Assembly: GCF_020379485.1 (NCBI RefSeq)
Contig: NC_063438.1
Coordinates: 8,756,335-8,820,334, forward strand
From: Brassica napus
Taxonomy: Eukaryota; Streptophyta; Magnoliopsida; Brassicales; Brassicaceae
DNA: 64,000 nt
Direction: 5' to 3'
In this document: positions 35,126 to 44,786 of the stretch, piece after piece
How the letters are laid out: every line of letters starts with the position of its first letter
How positions within the stretch are numbered: position 1 is the first letter of the stretch
The notes under the pieces: model-generated
Database searches by the model: none
What the model was told of the DNA's origin: nothing
What the model saw: the letters and a program-made list of their open reading frames with translations, nothing else
Made by a program: the position numbers and the translations under genes

Positions 35126-36061
35126 CATTACATTTTTGTTGCAGCCATTTGAGAGGAGGAGAGAGAATGTGTAAATTTTTCTTTTATAGGGAGACAAAAA
35201 ATCCAATTAGATTAAATATTTTTGACTCAGACGACTTCCTGGACGACTTACATTTCAGTCGTCTGGTGAAGAAATTAAAACAGACGACTTACATGTAAGT
35301 CGTCCAGAAGAGTTTAATATTTTTAGCGGGAAATTAAATATTTTTAGCGGGAAACTAAAATAGAAGACTTCCCAGACGACTTACAAGTAAGTCGTCTGGA
35401 CGACTGAAATATACGTCGTCCGGGTAAATTATTCAACAGACGACTGAAATATAAGTCGTCCACACCCTAAACATAACCCCTAAACTTAATTATCTAATTA
35501 AACACTTCATAAAACCAAATCAAACTTGAAAAGTGTTTACTATACACAAAAATAAACACATATAGGTGAAAACTAATTTTTGAAAAAAATATTTTAGTTT
35601 TCCAAAATCTAACCCTAACAATACATACAATACTACAACATATGTTTGCCAAACTCCTAAACCAAAGTATTTCATGATTCACTACTTTCACTCATCTATC
35701 TTCAAAACAAATCAATTTTATCATATCTTAATTTATATTAGTTAAAACTGTTTATAATTACTTGATTTTTATTTTTTACGCATCAAAATATTTTTTTACA
35801 AGATTTATAAATTATTTTTAAAATAAACTGGTACCAGACGACTTACACTTCAGTCGTCCAGACGACTTCCAACATCTCAGACGACTCAGACGATTTAATG
35901 GGGCTATATTCGTAAAAATGGCTTCTGTTTTTTTGTTTGGTCACAAGGGGCTGAGCTGTAATTTCACTAGGCTTTTAGGTTAGTTTTGCATTTGATTCAA
36001 GTTTGGGTATAGGTTTGGGATTAAAATCAAGTTGTGGGTTAGTTTTGGCAAAAACCCCCTA

Positions 36062-36695
36062 ATAGTATTTGAAAATTGTGGTATAAGTATTTTCTAAAAA
36101 TTCAGTGTTCCCATCCCATAAGACAAAATCGCCCCCTTCTTTTAAATCTTTATTGATGAAGTGGTTGAACAATTGACGTATAATTTAATGTATTTGAATT
36201 AGTTTTTAATACAAAAATCGGTTGATGCTATATAGTTCCAAACAGGCAAACGTAGCAGTCGTAAGGCATCATCACTTTAGCGTAATTTGTTGTCCAAACA
36301 ATTATACTATTTAAATACCTGACAGATTCTGCCATTATACTTTTTTTATACAACGGTTTTGATTGCTTGTCCATTTTTAAATCTTTTAACTCAATAATTA
36401 ATATGCACCCCCATCCAAGAAAAATTAAAATAATTATGTGATATAGCTAGAAAGATCGAAGTACACATTTCAGTTACTAAATTCCAAAAAATGTTTTATA
36501 TTTTCAACATTGGCATGAAATTGTTATTTCTTTCCACCGACTAGCATTCACAAACTTTGAGTTCAACTGTTAAATAAATGATTATATATAATAGAATAAT
36601 GTATAATCAAAATATCTTTTGTTACTAAATTTAGAAACATATTGATAGATACAACTTTTTTTACGTTTTGAAATCCATAGTGGAAAATGTTGGTT
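36062..36695. other. AT-rich spacer without features
   Basis: I see no gene or clear repeat between the foldback element and the SINE. Confidence 0.5.
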
Positions 36696-36905
36696 ACAAA
36701 ACCACTGGTAGTAGTTCAGTGGCGATTAAGGGACTAAACTCAATACGGTGAACCCTGGTTCGAACCCTGCTAGCCACATGGATATGTGTTATTGCTTTCG
36801 GCTCATTTGAATATTCAGGAGATGGTCTATCTGTGGGTTGTACCTCCACCCGAAAGTTAAGTCTGTATCTTTAATAGATCCGGGTTTAACCCTTTTATTT
36901 TACAA
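36696..36905 (+). mobile_element. tRNA-derived SINE
   Basis: An A-box-like GTAGTTCAGTGGCGATTAAG (36710-36730) is followed by a B box GGTTCGAACCCTGC at 36758-36771, the two internal RNA polymerase III promoter boxes at tRNA-like spacing. The body then has a TCTGTGGGTTGTACCTCCAC stretch and ends with a T/A-rich tail. The tRNA cloverleaf is not preserved, so it is a SINE, not a tRNA gene. Exact ends are approximate. Confidence 0.7.
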
Positions 36906-36995
36906 AAACAAATGTGTGTTACAACATACAAATTAAATAATGTAGTAGATTTATGATTTACCTATTATTAATCTTAGACATGGTTGACTAAAAAC

Positions 36996-37308
36996 TGTGA
37001 ATGTTATCAAGCTTTAGGGTTTTCTGAATAATACTTTACTCTCATACCTCTACAAAGGAGAAGACATGAGCCAATATAAAGGACTCAAGAAGGATCTAGA
37101 TACAAAGGCTAACAGCTGTAAAGGAAAAGGTATTAGCTAGCCAATACTAGACGTTAGGAGAGGAGCAACGGAGTTGTGGATAAGACGCAGCTGTGGTGAG
37201 GCCGTACCAAGCTCCTCTGCTCTACAAGACGACAAAACCAGCATAGGAGATGACCGTTGATGAAGATGAGCTTCCTCATTCATAATGGGCTGGGCCTTTA
37301 CACTAACA
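36996..37308 (-). repeat. 3' LTR of the Copia element
   Basis: This is a 313-bp direct repeat of 41410-41722, starting TGTTAGTGTAAAGG and ending CATTCACA on the element's strand. It contains the stop codon of the element's ORF (37137-37139). Confidence 0.93.
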
Positions 37309-40300
37309 TCCTCCCTCAAACTTTGCGTGGGAGTTTCTTCGACGCCAAGTTTGCTTCTCAAGTGTATAAAAGCTTTTCGTGGCAACGCTTTGGTGAATAT
37401 ATCTGCTATCTGAAGTTCCGCTGGAATATGTTGCGTTTCAATCAAGCCCAGTGCAACTTGTTCTCTTATATAGTGCCAGTCTCGATCAAAGTGCTTCGAT
37501 TTCTTATGCACAGCTGGATTTGTGGTGAGATAAACCGCCGATAGATTATCACAAAGCATCAAAGTGGCTGAATCTTGCGAGATGTTTAGATCACGCAACA
37601 GTTGAGCTAACCAAGTCACTTCCTGAGCTGTCTCTGCTAAGGCTCTATATTCAGCCTCCGTTGATGACCGAGACACCGAATCCTGCCTTTTTGCTGACCA
37701 AGACACCAAATTCGACTCCAGCAGTGTACAGAAGCCTGTAGTGGATCTCTTTGTCTCCTGACAACCTCCCCAGTCACTGTCACAATATGCCATAAGAGTC
37801 ATATTGTCATTCTTCTTGATGTGCAGACCATATCGCAGTGTTCCTTTCAAGTATCTAAGTATTCTCTTTAACAACGCAAAATCAGTCACCGTAGGTGCAT
37901 GCATCCTCTGACACACAAGATTCACAGCAAACTGTATATCCGGCCTGGTGATAGTCAGGTATTGAAGCTTACCGGCGAGACTCCTAAAGTAGGTTGGTTC
38001 AGGAAAGAGACTCGTATCCGGAGCTTCAATACGTTGTGGCAGAGGAGTAGGCATTGGATTACAGTCTGTCATTGATGCCACATGAAGTATCTCTTTTACA
38101 TAAGCTTGCTGATGCAAATACAGACCCTCTGAATGCGTCTCCATCTCTATACCCAAGAAATATGAAGGGCGTCCCATATCTTTCATAGAGAATCTGTGAG
38201 ATAGTGAAGTTACCAACTCTTCAAGAAGACTCTCTTCACTACCCGTGAGAAGAATATCATCAACATACAGTAGAAGCACCATGAACCGATCATGTAGATT
38301 GTAAGTAAACAGAGATGGATCAGATGTGCTGCACACAAAACCGAAGTCAAGCAGATAGTTGCTGAAGGTATCAAACCAAGCTCTTGGTGCCTGCTTGAGA
38401 CCATATAGCGCTTTGGTGAGTTTACACACATAGTCTGGTTTCTCAGGATCTACAAACCCTGCTGGTTGCTTCATATAAACCGGTTCTTGCAGTTCTCCAT
38501 GAAGAAATGCACTAGAGACATCCAATTGTTTTATTGTCCAGCCTTTGGTGATAGCAATATTCAGCATCAACCTTATAGTTGCAGTGCGCACCACCGGACT
38601 GAATGTCTCTAGGTAATCCAAACCCTCTTCTTGTGCACATCCTTTTGCGACCAGTCTAGACCTCAGTTTCTTTACACTACCATCAGGATTTAACTTCACT
38701 GTGTGCACCCATCTACTACTCAAGATGTTCATGTCCTCTGTAGGTGGAACAAGCGACCAAGTATTAAGCATATGAATAATCCTCATCTCTTCAGACACAG
38801 CATCATTCCACCCTGGATGTTTCATAGCATCTGCAATGTTCTTCGGAAGAGCAACAGAGTACTTGGGCGCAAGGAGAGCATACCGAGCATTCGGTTTATG
38901 CACACCTGCTTTACCTCTTGTTTGCATCGGATGCACATTCACTGCTTGCACAGGCACGTTTCCCATCACTTGTTCTTCATTGATTATATTGTCAAGAGGG
39001 GCATTTACCGGAGCTTGTACTGCAGGAGCTGCTGGCGCAGGAAAGACCTGAGACATTAAAGGAGCTTCCTTCACCACAAGCTCTGGCCTTGTGGCAAGTT
39101 GCCAAGCCTTCATTAGTGAGGTGTCATATCTTGGCACCAGATGTTTGTATTGCTCTCTAAATGGATACAACTCTTCATCAAAAATCGCATGTCTTGTGAT
39201 ATACACCTTCCCAGTAGGAGGGTAGAAACATCGATATCCCTTGTGTAGACTACTATAACCAACAAACACGCATTGAAGTGACTTTGGATCAAACTTGTGA
39301 TCTTGGAGAGCTCGGAGACATGGATAACAGGCAGACCCAAAAGCTCTTAAAGATCGATAGTTTGGTTTCTTCTCAAACAGCATCTCAAACGGACTCTTGT
39401 TATCCAAGGTTGATGTAGGCAGTACGTTACTGATATAACTTGCAGTCGCAAAGGCTTCAACCCACAAGCCTAATGGCAAATGACTCTGAAACATCATGGA
39501 GAGACCCAACTCAGTAAAGTGACGGTGACGTCTTTCAGCCAGACCATTCTGCTCAGGGGTATGAGGACAAGAGATACGATGTACAATGCCATTTTCTTGT
39601 AGTAGTTGCTTCATCTGGTTATTGACAAACTCACCTCCCCCGTCTGATTGAAAGACCTTTATTTGCTTGTCAAATTGTGTCTCAACTAGTTTCTTAAACG
39701 CAACAAATACTGGAAAGAAGTCTGATTTATTACGAAGGGGATACAGCCAAGAAAAACGAGTACAATCATCAACTAGTACTGCATAATACCGAAATCCTTG
39801 ACTAGACACATCAGGAGAGGGACCCCATAAGTCACAATGAATCCTCTCCAAAGGCTGAGACACATGAGACTGAGACTGAAAAAACTGTAATCTACTACTT
39901 TTCCCCATCTGGCAAGGCTGACACACGAGGCTTGTTCTGCTCTTATTAATGTTGATTTCCTTGCTGAGTTTGAGTTGTTGAAGAATGTTGAAGTTAGCGT
40001 GCCCAAGTCGCAGGTGCCAAAGGTCTTCAGATGCTGCAACCTGACGATCTGAGAAGTAAGCCGCAAACCCTTCATCCTTCAACATGTATAACCCCTTATT
40101 TCGAGTTCCCTTTGCCACCACTTTCTTCTTAAGGAGATCAATCAGATATACATAATTAGCATCAAAAAATACTCCACAAGGGTAGTCCTCACACAATTTA
40201 GATACTGAGAGCAAAGATTTCTTGATATCAGGACAAACCAGTACTTCATTGAGTGAGATATTACCTGATGCAGAAGAGATGGTGGCAGAACCAACGTGTG

Positions 40301-41378
40301 TTATGGGGAGATAAGCTCCGTCTCCAACCATAACCGCATCAGTTCCTTCATAAGGATGCACTCCTTGGAGGTTAGTAGAGGATGAGGTGATATGAGCAGT
40401 CGCGCCTGAGTCTGGATACCAGTCTTTTTCCTCTGCAACACGAAGCGAGTTGAAGGCAGCTTGAGATTGATAGTTATTATCAAATCTATTGTAGCACTTG
40501 AGGGCTGTGTGTCCAACTCGTCCACAGATCTGACACGTAGGACGTTCATTCTGGCTGTTGTTCCCAGTAGACTGGTGTTGAGAAAATCCACGACCACGGC
40601 TGGTGAAACCACCTCTTCCTCTGTACTGACCAGACCTTCCTCTTCCTCTGTAGTTCGGATTATACCCTGGACTTGTATGCTGAGATGCAAACGCCATGTG
40701 AGGATTGACCGTGGTGGTATCAGCATAAGACTGGAGCTTCAAGTCAAATCCTTGGACTTCAGAAACCACATCGTTAAACGTCGGCGCCGGAAACTTCGTG
40801 AGAGAGCTTTGAATCACTGTGGTAATAGGGTCGAACTCACGCCCAAGTCCGTTGAGAAACCCAAAGATTTTCATAGACTCATCAATAGGTTTCCCAATCG
40901 CACTGAGCGCATCACACGTAGTCTTAAACTCTCTACTGTATACCGCCAAGGTCTTGTCTTTCTTCGTTAGAAGTTGAAGACTACGACGCAGAGAGAACTC
41001 ACGGGAAACAGAACTTTTGTTGAAGTTATCAGCCAACGAGATCCATACCTCACGGGATGTAGACAGAGTATGAACCGAACCCAGCACTTCTTCTGACAAC
41101 GTACCAAACAACCACGATCTGATCAACTGATCTGTGCAGAACCATGCTTCAAACAACGGATTGTTTTCTTCCACATCTTCCGTACCACGACGCACCACTC
41201 TAGTTGCAGCAGGAGACTCGACCGCACCATTAACGAACCCCAAAAGCTTCTGACTTGACAAGAGAGATTCAAACTGAGTTTTCCAGAGTAAGTAGTTGCT
41301 GTCTGTGAGCTTGAGAGTAACACAACTCAGAACATGAACTTTGCTCGGAAACGGATAAGGATTCACCGGATCTGCCAT
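37137..41378 (-). CDS. Copia gag-pol polyprotein (1413 aa)
   Basis: This is the single polyprotein of the retrotransposon. In order it holds: a Gag domain (residues ~1-220, with TDSNYLLWKTQFESLL); an RGRG-rich linker; a zinc knuckle CQICGRVGHTALKC (~280); the aspartic protease DSGATAH (~322); a GAG-pre-integrase region with HLRLGHANF; an integrase with a DGGGEF strand and PEQNGLAERRHR; a reverse transcriptase with YVDDILLTG (~1036); and RNase H ending in the EAEYRAL region (~1240) with ALPRKAF near the end. There are no stops or frameshifts. The frame runs through the polypurine tract into the LTR, so the last ~65 residues are LTR-encoded. The ATG at 41378 lies just inside the primer-binding site. 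Sequence style suggests the Ale/Retrofit lineage, which is tentative. Confidence 0.95.
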   Translation of the reverse strand: MADPVNPYPFPSKVHVLSCVTLKLTDSNYLLWKTQFESLLSSQKLLGFVNGAVESPAATRVVRRGTEDVEENNPLFEAWFCTDQLIRSWLFGTLSEEVLGSVHTLSTSREVWISLADNFNKSSVSREFSLRRSLQLLTKKDKTLAVYSREFKTTCDALSAIGKPIDESMKIFGFLNGLGREFDPITTVIQSSLTKFPAPTFNDVVSEVQGFDLKLQSYADTTTVNPHMAFASQHTSPGYNPNYRGRGRSGQYRGRGGFTSRGRGFSQHQSTGNNSQNERPTCQICGRVGHTALKCYNRFDNNYQSQAAFNSLRVAEEKDWYPDSGATAHITSSSTNLQGVHPYEGTDAVMVGDGAYLPITHVGSATISSASGNISLNEVLVCPDIKKSLLSVSKLCEDYPCGVFFDANYVYLIDLLKKKVVAKGTRNKGLYMLKDEGFAAYFSDRQVAASEDLWHLRLGHANFNILQQLKLSKEININKSRTSLVCQPCQMGKSSRLQFFQSQSHVSQPLERIHCDLWGPSPDVSSQGFRYYAVLVDDCTRFSWLYPLRNKSDFFPVFVAFKKLVETQFDKQIKVFQSDGGGEFVNNQMKQLLQENGIVHRISCPHTPEQNGLAERRHRHFTELGLSMMFQSHLPLGLWVEAFATASYISNVLPTSTLDNKSPFEMLFEKKPNYRSLRAFGSACYPCLRALQDHKFDPKSLQCVFVGYSSLHKGYRCFYPPTGKVYITRHAIFDEELYPFREQYKHLVPRYDTSLMKAWQLATRPELVVKEAPLMSQVFPAPAAPAVQAPVNAPLDNIINEEQVMGNVPVQAVNVHPMQTRGKAGVHKPNARYALLAPKYSVALPKNIADAMKHPGWNDAVSEEMRIIHMLNTWSLVPPTEDMNILSSRWVHTVKLNPDGSVKKLRSRLVAKGCAQEEGLDYLETFSPVVRTATIRLMLNIAITKGWTIKQLDVSSAFLHGELQEPVYMKQPAGFVDPEKPDYVCKLTKALYGLKQAPRAWFDTFSNYLLDFGFVCSTSDPSLFTYNLHDRFMVLLLYVDDILLTGSEESLLEELVTSLSHRFSMKDMGRPSYFLGIEMETHSEGLYLHQQAYVKEILHVASMTDCNPMPTPLPQRIEAPDTSLFPEPTYFRSLAGKLQYLTITRPDIQFAVNLVCQRMHAPTVTDFALLKRILRYLKGTLRYGLHIKKNDNMTLMAYCDSDWGGCQETKRSTTGFCTLLESNLVSWSAKRQDSVSRSSTEAEYRALAETAQEVTWLAQLLRDLNISQDSATLMLCDNLSAVYLTTNPAVHKKSKHFDRDWHYIREQVALGLIETQHIPAELQIADIFTKALPRKAFIHLRSKLGVEETPTQSLREDVSVKAQPIMNEEAHLHQRSSPMLVLSSCRAEELGTASPQLRLIHNSVAPLLTSSIG

Positions 41379-41409
41379 ACCTGTTAAGGTTTAGATGGCT
41401 CTGATACCA

Positions 41410-41722
41410 TGTGAATGTTATCAAGCTTTAGGGTTTTCTGAATAATACTTTACTCTCATACCTCTACAAAGGAGAAGACATGAGCCAATATAAAGGACTC
41501 AAGAAGGATCTAGATACAAAGGCTAACAGCTGTAAAGGAAAAGGTATTAGCTAGCTAATACTAGACGTTAGGAGAGGAGCAACGGAGTTGTGGATAAGAC
41601 GCAGCTGTGGTGAGGCCGTACCAAGCTCCTCTGCTCTACAAGACGACAAAACCAGCATAGGAGATGACCGTTGATGAAGATGAGCTTCCTCATTTATAAT
41701 GGGCTGGGCCTTTACACTAACA
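41410..41722 (-). repeat. 5' LTR of the Copia element
   Basis: This direct repeat partner of 36996-37308 has the same length and two substitutions. In the element's orientation it should contain the promoter and the transcription start. Confidence 0.93.
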
Positions 41723-42076
41723 AAAACAACAACAAAGCTTACACCTTTTTGACTAATCACTATCTGAGCTCCATTAATTTCCAAGGGTCTATAAATGAGA
41801 AAATTTAATCATGCATTCAATAACACAAACTCTAGATTCTGAAATTACCATAATGAAAAAACTCGTACATTAATGGAGTATTAATAAATAAATACCAACG
41901 CTTTACTTGTGACTTGTTAAAAAAAGGCGGAGAGACCCACCCACCCATCACTCGCATTTACCGTGTAGAAAGAGCGAAGTTGAAGGTCGCTCACGTTTTG
42001 CTCCTTCTTCTTCAGAGATTTTGACTGTTAGGTTTCTCGAGGATCTGTGTCGTATGAGCCTCGGGTTTTGAAGAAG
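41723..42076 (+). promoter_or_regulatory. Promoter and leader of the SAGL1-like gene
   Basis: Only ~350 bp separate the Copia LTR from the ATG. The part from ~41930 is CT/GA-rich and probably transcribed leader. The LTR insertion may have displaced upstream promoter elements. Confidence 0.45.
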
Positions 42077-43523
42077 ATGGATCTATCTTCCCAACGACAA
42101 TCCCCAAATGGTTCCAGGGGGTTTCGCCTTCAAGCTCCATTGGTAAGCTCTCTTACTCCTAGTATCCTTCATTCACGGACTTCTTTTAATTCACTTCAAT
42201 TTCTTTCCTTTTTGAGAAACCCTAGCTTTATTTGGAATGTTTTCACTCTTTTTGATTTCTGAAAATTTGGAATCTTTTCAGGTGGATTCCGTATCTTGCT
42301 ACTGCAGAGTAGATTCAGGTCTCAAGACCGTTGTAGAAGCTAGAAAGTTCGTTCCTGGCTCAAAGCTTTGTATCCAACCCGACATCAACCCCAATGCTCA
42401 TCGTCGCAGCAAGAACTCTAAGCGAGAGAGGACAAGAATCCAACCTCCGCTTCTCCCTGGCCTCCCCGACGACCTAGCCGTCGCTTGTCTCATCCGTGTC
42501 CCTCGTGCAGAGCATAGGAAACTCAGGCTTGTGTGTAAGAGATGGTACAGGCTTGCTTCTGGTAACTTTTTCTACTCTCAGAGGAAGCTACTTGGGATGT
42601 CTGAAGAATGGGTTTATGTTTTTAAGAGAGATCGTGATGGGAAGATCTCTTGGAACACGTTTGATCCTGTCTCCCAGCATCCTCAGCCGCTTCCACCTGT
42701 TCCTAGAGAGTATTCTGAAGCTGTTGGGTTTGGTTGCGCTGTTCTAAGCGGTTGTCATCTTTATTTGTTTGGAGGTAAAGATCCGTTAAGAGGATCAATG
42801 AGGAGGGTTATTTTCTATAATGCCAGGACGAATAAGTGGCATAGAGCACCGGATATGCTTAGGAAGCGACACTTCTTTGGTTCTTGTGTCATTAACAACT
42901 GCTTGTATGTAGCGGGTGGGGAGTGCGAAGGGATACAGAGGACACTACGCTCAGCTGAGGTTTATGATCCGAACAAGAACAGGTGGAGTTTTGTTGCTGA
43001 TATGAGCACAGCGATGGTGCCTCTTATCGGTGTGGTTTATGACAAGAAGTGGTTTCTCAAGGGTCTTGGCTCTCACCAACAGGTCATGAGTGAAGCTTAT
43101 GACCCTGAGACTAACTCATGGAGGCCGGTCAGTGACGGGATGGTTACCGGTTGGCGAAACCCGTGTACTTCTCTAAACGGTCGTCTCTACGGATTGGACT
43201 GTAGAGACGGGTGTAAGCTCAGGGTGTTTGATGAAACCACGGATTCATGGAACAAGTTCATGGACAGTAGAGTACACTTGGGAAACTCGAGGGCGCTTGA
43301 AGCTGCGGCTCTTGTCCCGCTGAACAATAAGCTTTGTATAATACGGAACAACATGAGCATGAGTCTGGTTGATGTAACGAATCCTGATAAGAACAACCCT
43401 CGAGTATGGGAAAACATTGCGGTGAAAGGACAGTCCAAGAGCATACTAAGTAATTTATGGTCGAGTATCGCAGGGAGAGCTGTGAAAAGCCATATTGTGC
43501 ATTGCCAAGTGCTTCAAGCCTAA
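42077..43523 (+). CDS. SAGL1: F-box/kelch-repeat protein, SAGL1 type
   Basis: F-box/kelch proteins are substrate receptors of SCF ubiquitin ligases. The Arabidopsis relative (At1g55270, from memory) promotes turnover of phenylalanine ammonia-lyase and affects wax and phenylpropanoid output. It has two exons: 42077-42142 (22 codons, MDLSSQRQSPNG...) and 42282-43523, spliced GTAAGC/TTTTCAG in frame to give 435 residues. The F-box lies at about 80-120 (LLPGLPDDLAVACLIRVPR, LRLVCKRWYRL). Kelch-type blades follow at ~160-380, with GCHLYLFGGKD, VIFYNARTNKWHRAPDM, LYVAGGECEG, AEVYDPNKNRWSF and RLYGLDCRDGCKLRVFDE. The C-terminus SHIVHCQVLQA is conserved. An upstream in-frame ATG at 42047 could add ten residues; the MDLSSQ start fits the family better. 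Confidence 0.93.
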
Positions 43524-43554
43524 TGTTGAGAAGAAACTCAAACCACATTGAGTT

Positions 43555-44245
43555 TCCAAGAAGAGAAGCAGCTCTTGTTTGCTGGCTCAGTAACTGTTTG
43601 AGATAGAGAGAATCTTCGCTACAATCTCACCAACCGAATGAATCTACACAGAGGCGAAGAACTCAATGTCTGGTCTTAACAGTCGTACAAGAGTCGAAGA
43701 GAGTATAAAAACAGACATGGCCATGTCTTCTGGTGTTGTTAATCTTTGTTAGTATTCATAGGAAGGTGGCCTTCTAAATGGTTTTAGCAATTGTTATTGA
43801 CATTTTGTTCTCTGTGGTCTGTAAATCTCTCAAGTATTTTGTCTATAATTCGAATCAAATCTTAAATATGAATAGTTCAAGCCATATTGTGATTCAAGCC
43901 TGACAAAAAAAAAACAACTCAGCAATGGAGCCAGAACAGAGTGTTGAGAGGAAACCAAATAAGAGAAGCAACTCTTGTTTACTGGCTCAAGAACTGTTAC
44001 AGAAAGAGAGAGAATCATCGTCAAAAGAATCTATAGAGACAAGAGCTCAATGTCCGGTCTTAACAGTCATTTAAAGTCGGTCTTTGAAATGGCCATCTCT
44101 TTCTGGTGCTGTTGATTTTTGTTAGTATAAAAAAGATGGTCTTTTAAATGGTTTTACCAATCATTCGTTATTGACATTTTGTTTTCTTTGATTTGTAAAT
44201 CTCAAGTCTTACATATATATAGTTCGAATCAAATTCGAAAGATAA
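43555..44245 (+). repeat. Tandem duplication of the SAGL1 3' UTR region (~390-bp period)
   Basis: Blocks in 43560-43860 recur in the same order at 43955-44240, with ~15-20% divergence: AGAGAAGCA(G)CTCTTGTTT, TGGCTCA(GT/AG)AACTGTT, CTCAATGTC(T/C)GGTCTTAACAG, TTTTAGCAATTGTTATTGACA-like and TAGTTCGAATCAAAT. There is no coding capacity. The second copy is followed by the convergent DUF538 gene. Confidence 0.8.
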
Positions 44246-44315
44246 CATCTTTTATCATGAATTACATAATCAACATAAAAAAGGAGGAGTTTTTTACAGC
44301 TTCAAGTTGATTGAT

Positions 44316-44786
44316 TTAAGATTCAAGACTAAGTTTTTTGGAGCAAGAGGGAACATTATTGAACATAGACGCCGGCAAAGACTTGGATACGAATCCGACG
44401 GAGAAGACAATATCTCCAGAGCTTGGATCCGATTTCATGGCGGTGATCGATGCCCAGATGAAAAGTTCTTTAGCTTTGATTCCTTCCACGTCTTTCACAG
44501 ATCCGAAGCTGAGCTTCCCGGCGATCTTCTTCTCGTAGAAAACGGTTTGACCGGGGAAGTCGACGTAGCAGGGAGTGTTTAAGTCGACGGTGAAGTCCCC
44601 GCCGTCGGAGAGAGTGTACGATTTGACGTTATCGGGAAGAAGACCTTTGGGGAATCCGTAGCGAGGGAGGAGATCGTGGACGTCACCGGAGGACAGAGAT
44701 GGGCGGTGGAGATCTGGAGATGATAAAGCGGTGGAGAGAGATAGGAGAGAGAGGAAGAGGCAGGAGAATGTGATCGAAGAAGCCAT
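44316..44786 (-). CDS. DUF538 family secreted protein
   Basis: DUF538 proteins are small plant proteins of poorly known function, proposed to bind lipids or act in stress responses. The 156-residue product starts MASSITFSC and has a hydrophobic signal-peptide core (CLFLSLLSLSTALS, residues ~9-22). The DUF538 core follows: DVHDLLPRYGFPKGLLPDNV, YTLSDGGDFTVDL, CYVDFPGQTVFYEKKIAGKL, GSVKDVEGIKAKELFIW and then IVFSVGFVSKSLPA. The ATG at 44786 is chosen because the further upstream in-frame extension begins only with TTG. It is one uninterrupted exon and looks intact. It is convergent with the SAGL1-like gene. Synteny with At1g55265 (from memory) supports the call. Confidence 0.92.
   Translation of the reverse strand: MASSITFSCLFLSLLSLSTALSSPDLHRPSLSSGDVHDLLPRYGFPKGLLPDNVKSYTLSDGGDFTVDLNTPCYVDFPGQTVFYEKKIAGKLSFGSVKDVEGIKAKELFIWASITAMKSDPSSGDIVFSVGFVSKSLPASMFNNVPSCSKKLSLES

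Larger units (their letters stand above)
32096..36061. mobile_element. ~4-kb foldback-like transposon built of GACGACTT/AAGTCGTC palindromes
   Basis: Its ends are inverted: left TAGGGATTTTTGCAAAATTG, right (reverse complement) TAGGGGGTTTTTGCCAAAAC, followed by similar ACC(T/C)ACAACTT. ATAG flanks it on both sides (32092-32095 and 36062-36065) as a possible short target duplication; a longer CTAATAG match allows other boundaries. Inside are dozens of CAGACGACTT...AAGTCGTCTG palindromes, a ~790-bp inverted repeat and a ~570-bp direct duplication, annotated separately. No transposase is visible. Superfamily is unknown to me; MULE-like or foldback are candidates. Confidence 0.7.
36996..41722 (-). 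mobile_element. Complete, young Ty1/Copia LTR retrotransposon
   Basis: Two 313-bp LTRs (36996-37308 and 41410-41722) differ at only two positions by my comparison. A perfect AAAAC target duplication flanks the element (36991-36995 and 41723-41727). Next to the 5' LTR on the minus strand is TGGTATCAGAGCC (41409-41397), the initiator-Met tRNA primer site. Next to the 3' LTR is the purine tract TTTGAGGGAGGA. One open frame spans gag-pol. It lies between TAF7 and the SAGL1-like gene. By LTR divergence it inserted recently, and it may be autonomous. Confidence 0.95.

Noticed and set aside
36758..36771. Possible tRNA gene at the GGTTCGAACC box
   Set aside because: No cloverleaf, acceptor stem or anticodon loop can be folded; the boxes belong to a SINE.
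44307..44582. 91-codon plus-strand frame over the DUF538 gene
   Set aside because: Antisense shadow of a clear DUF538 coding region.
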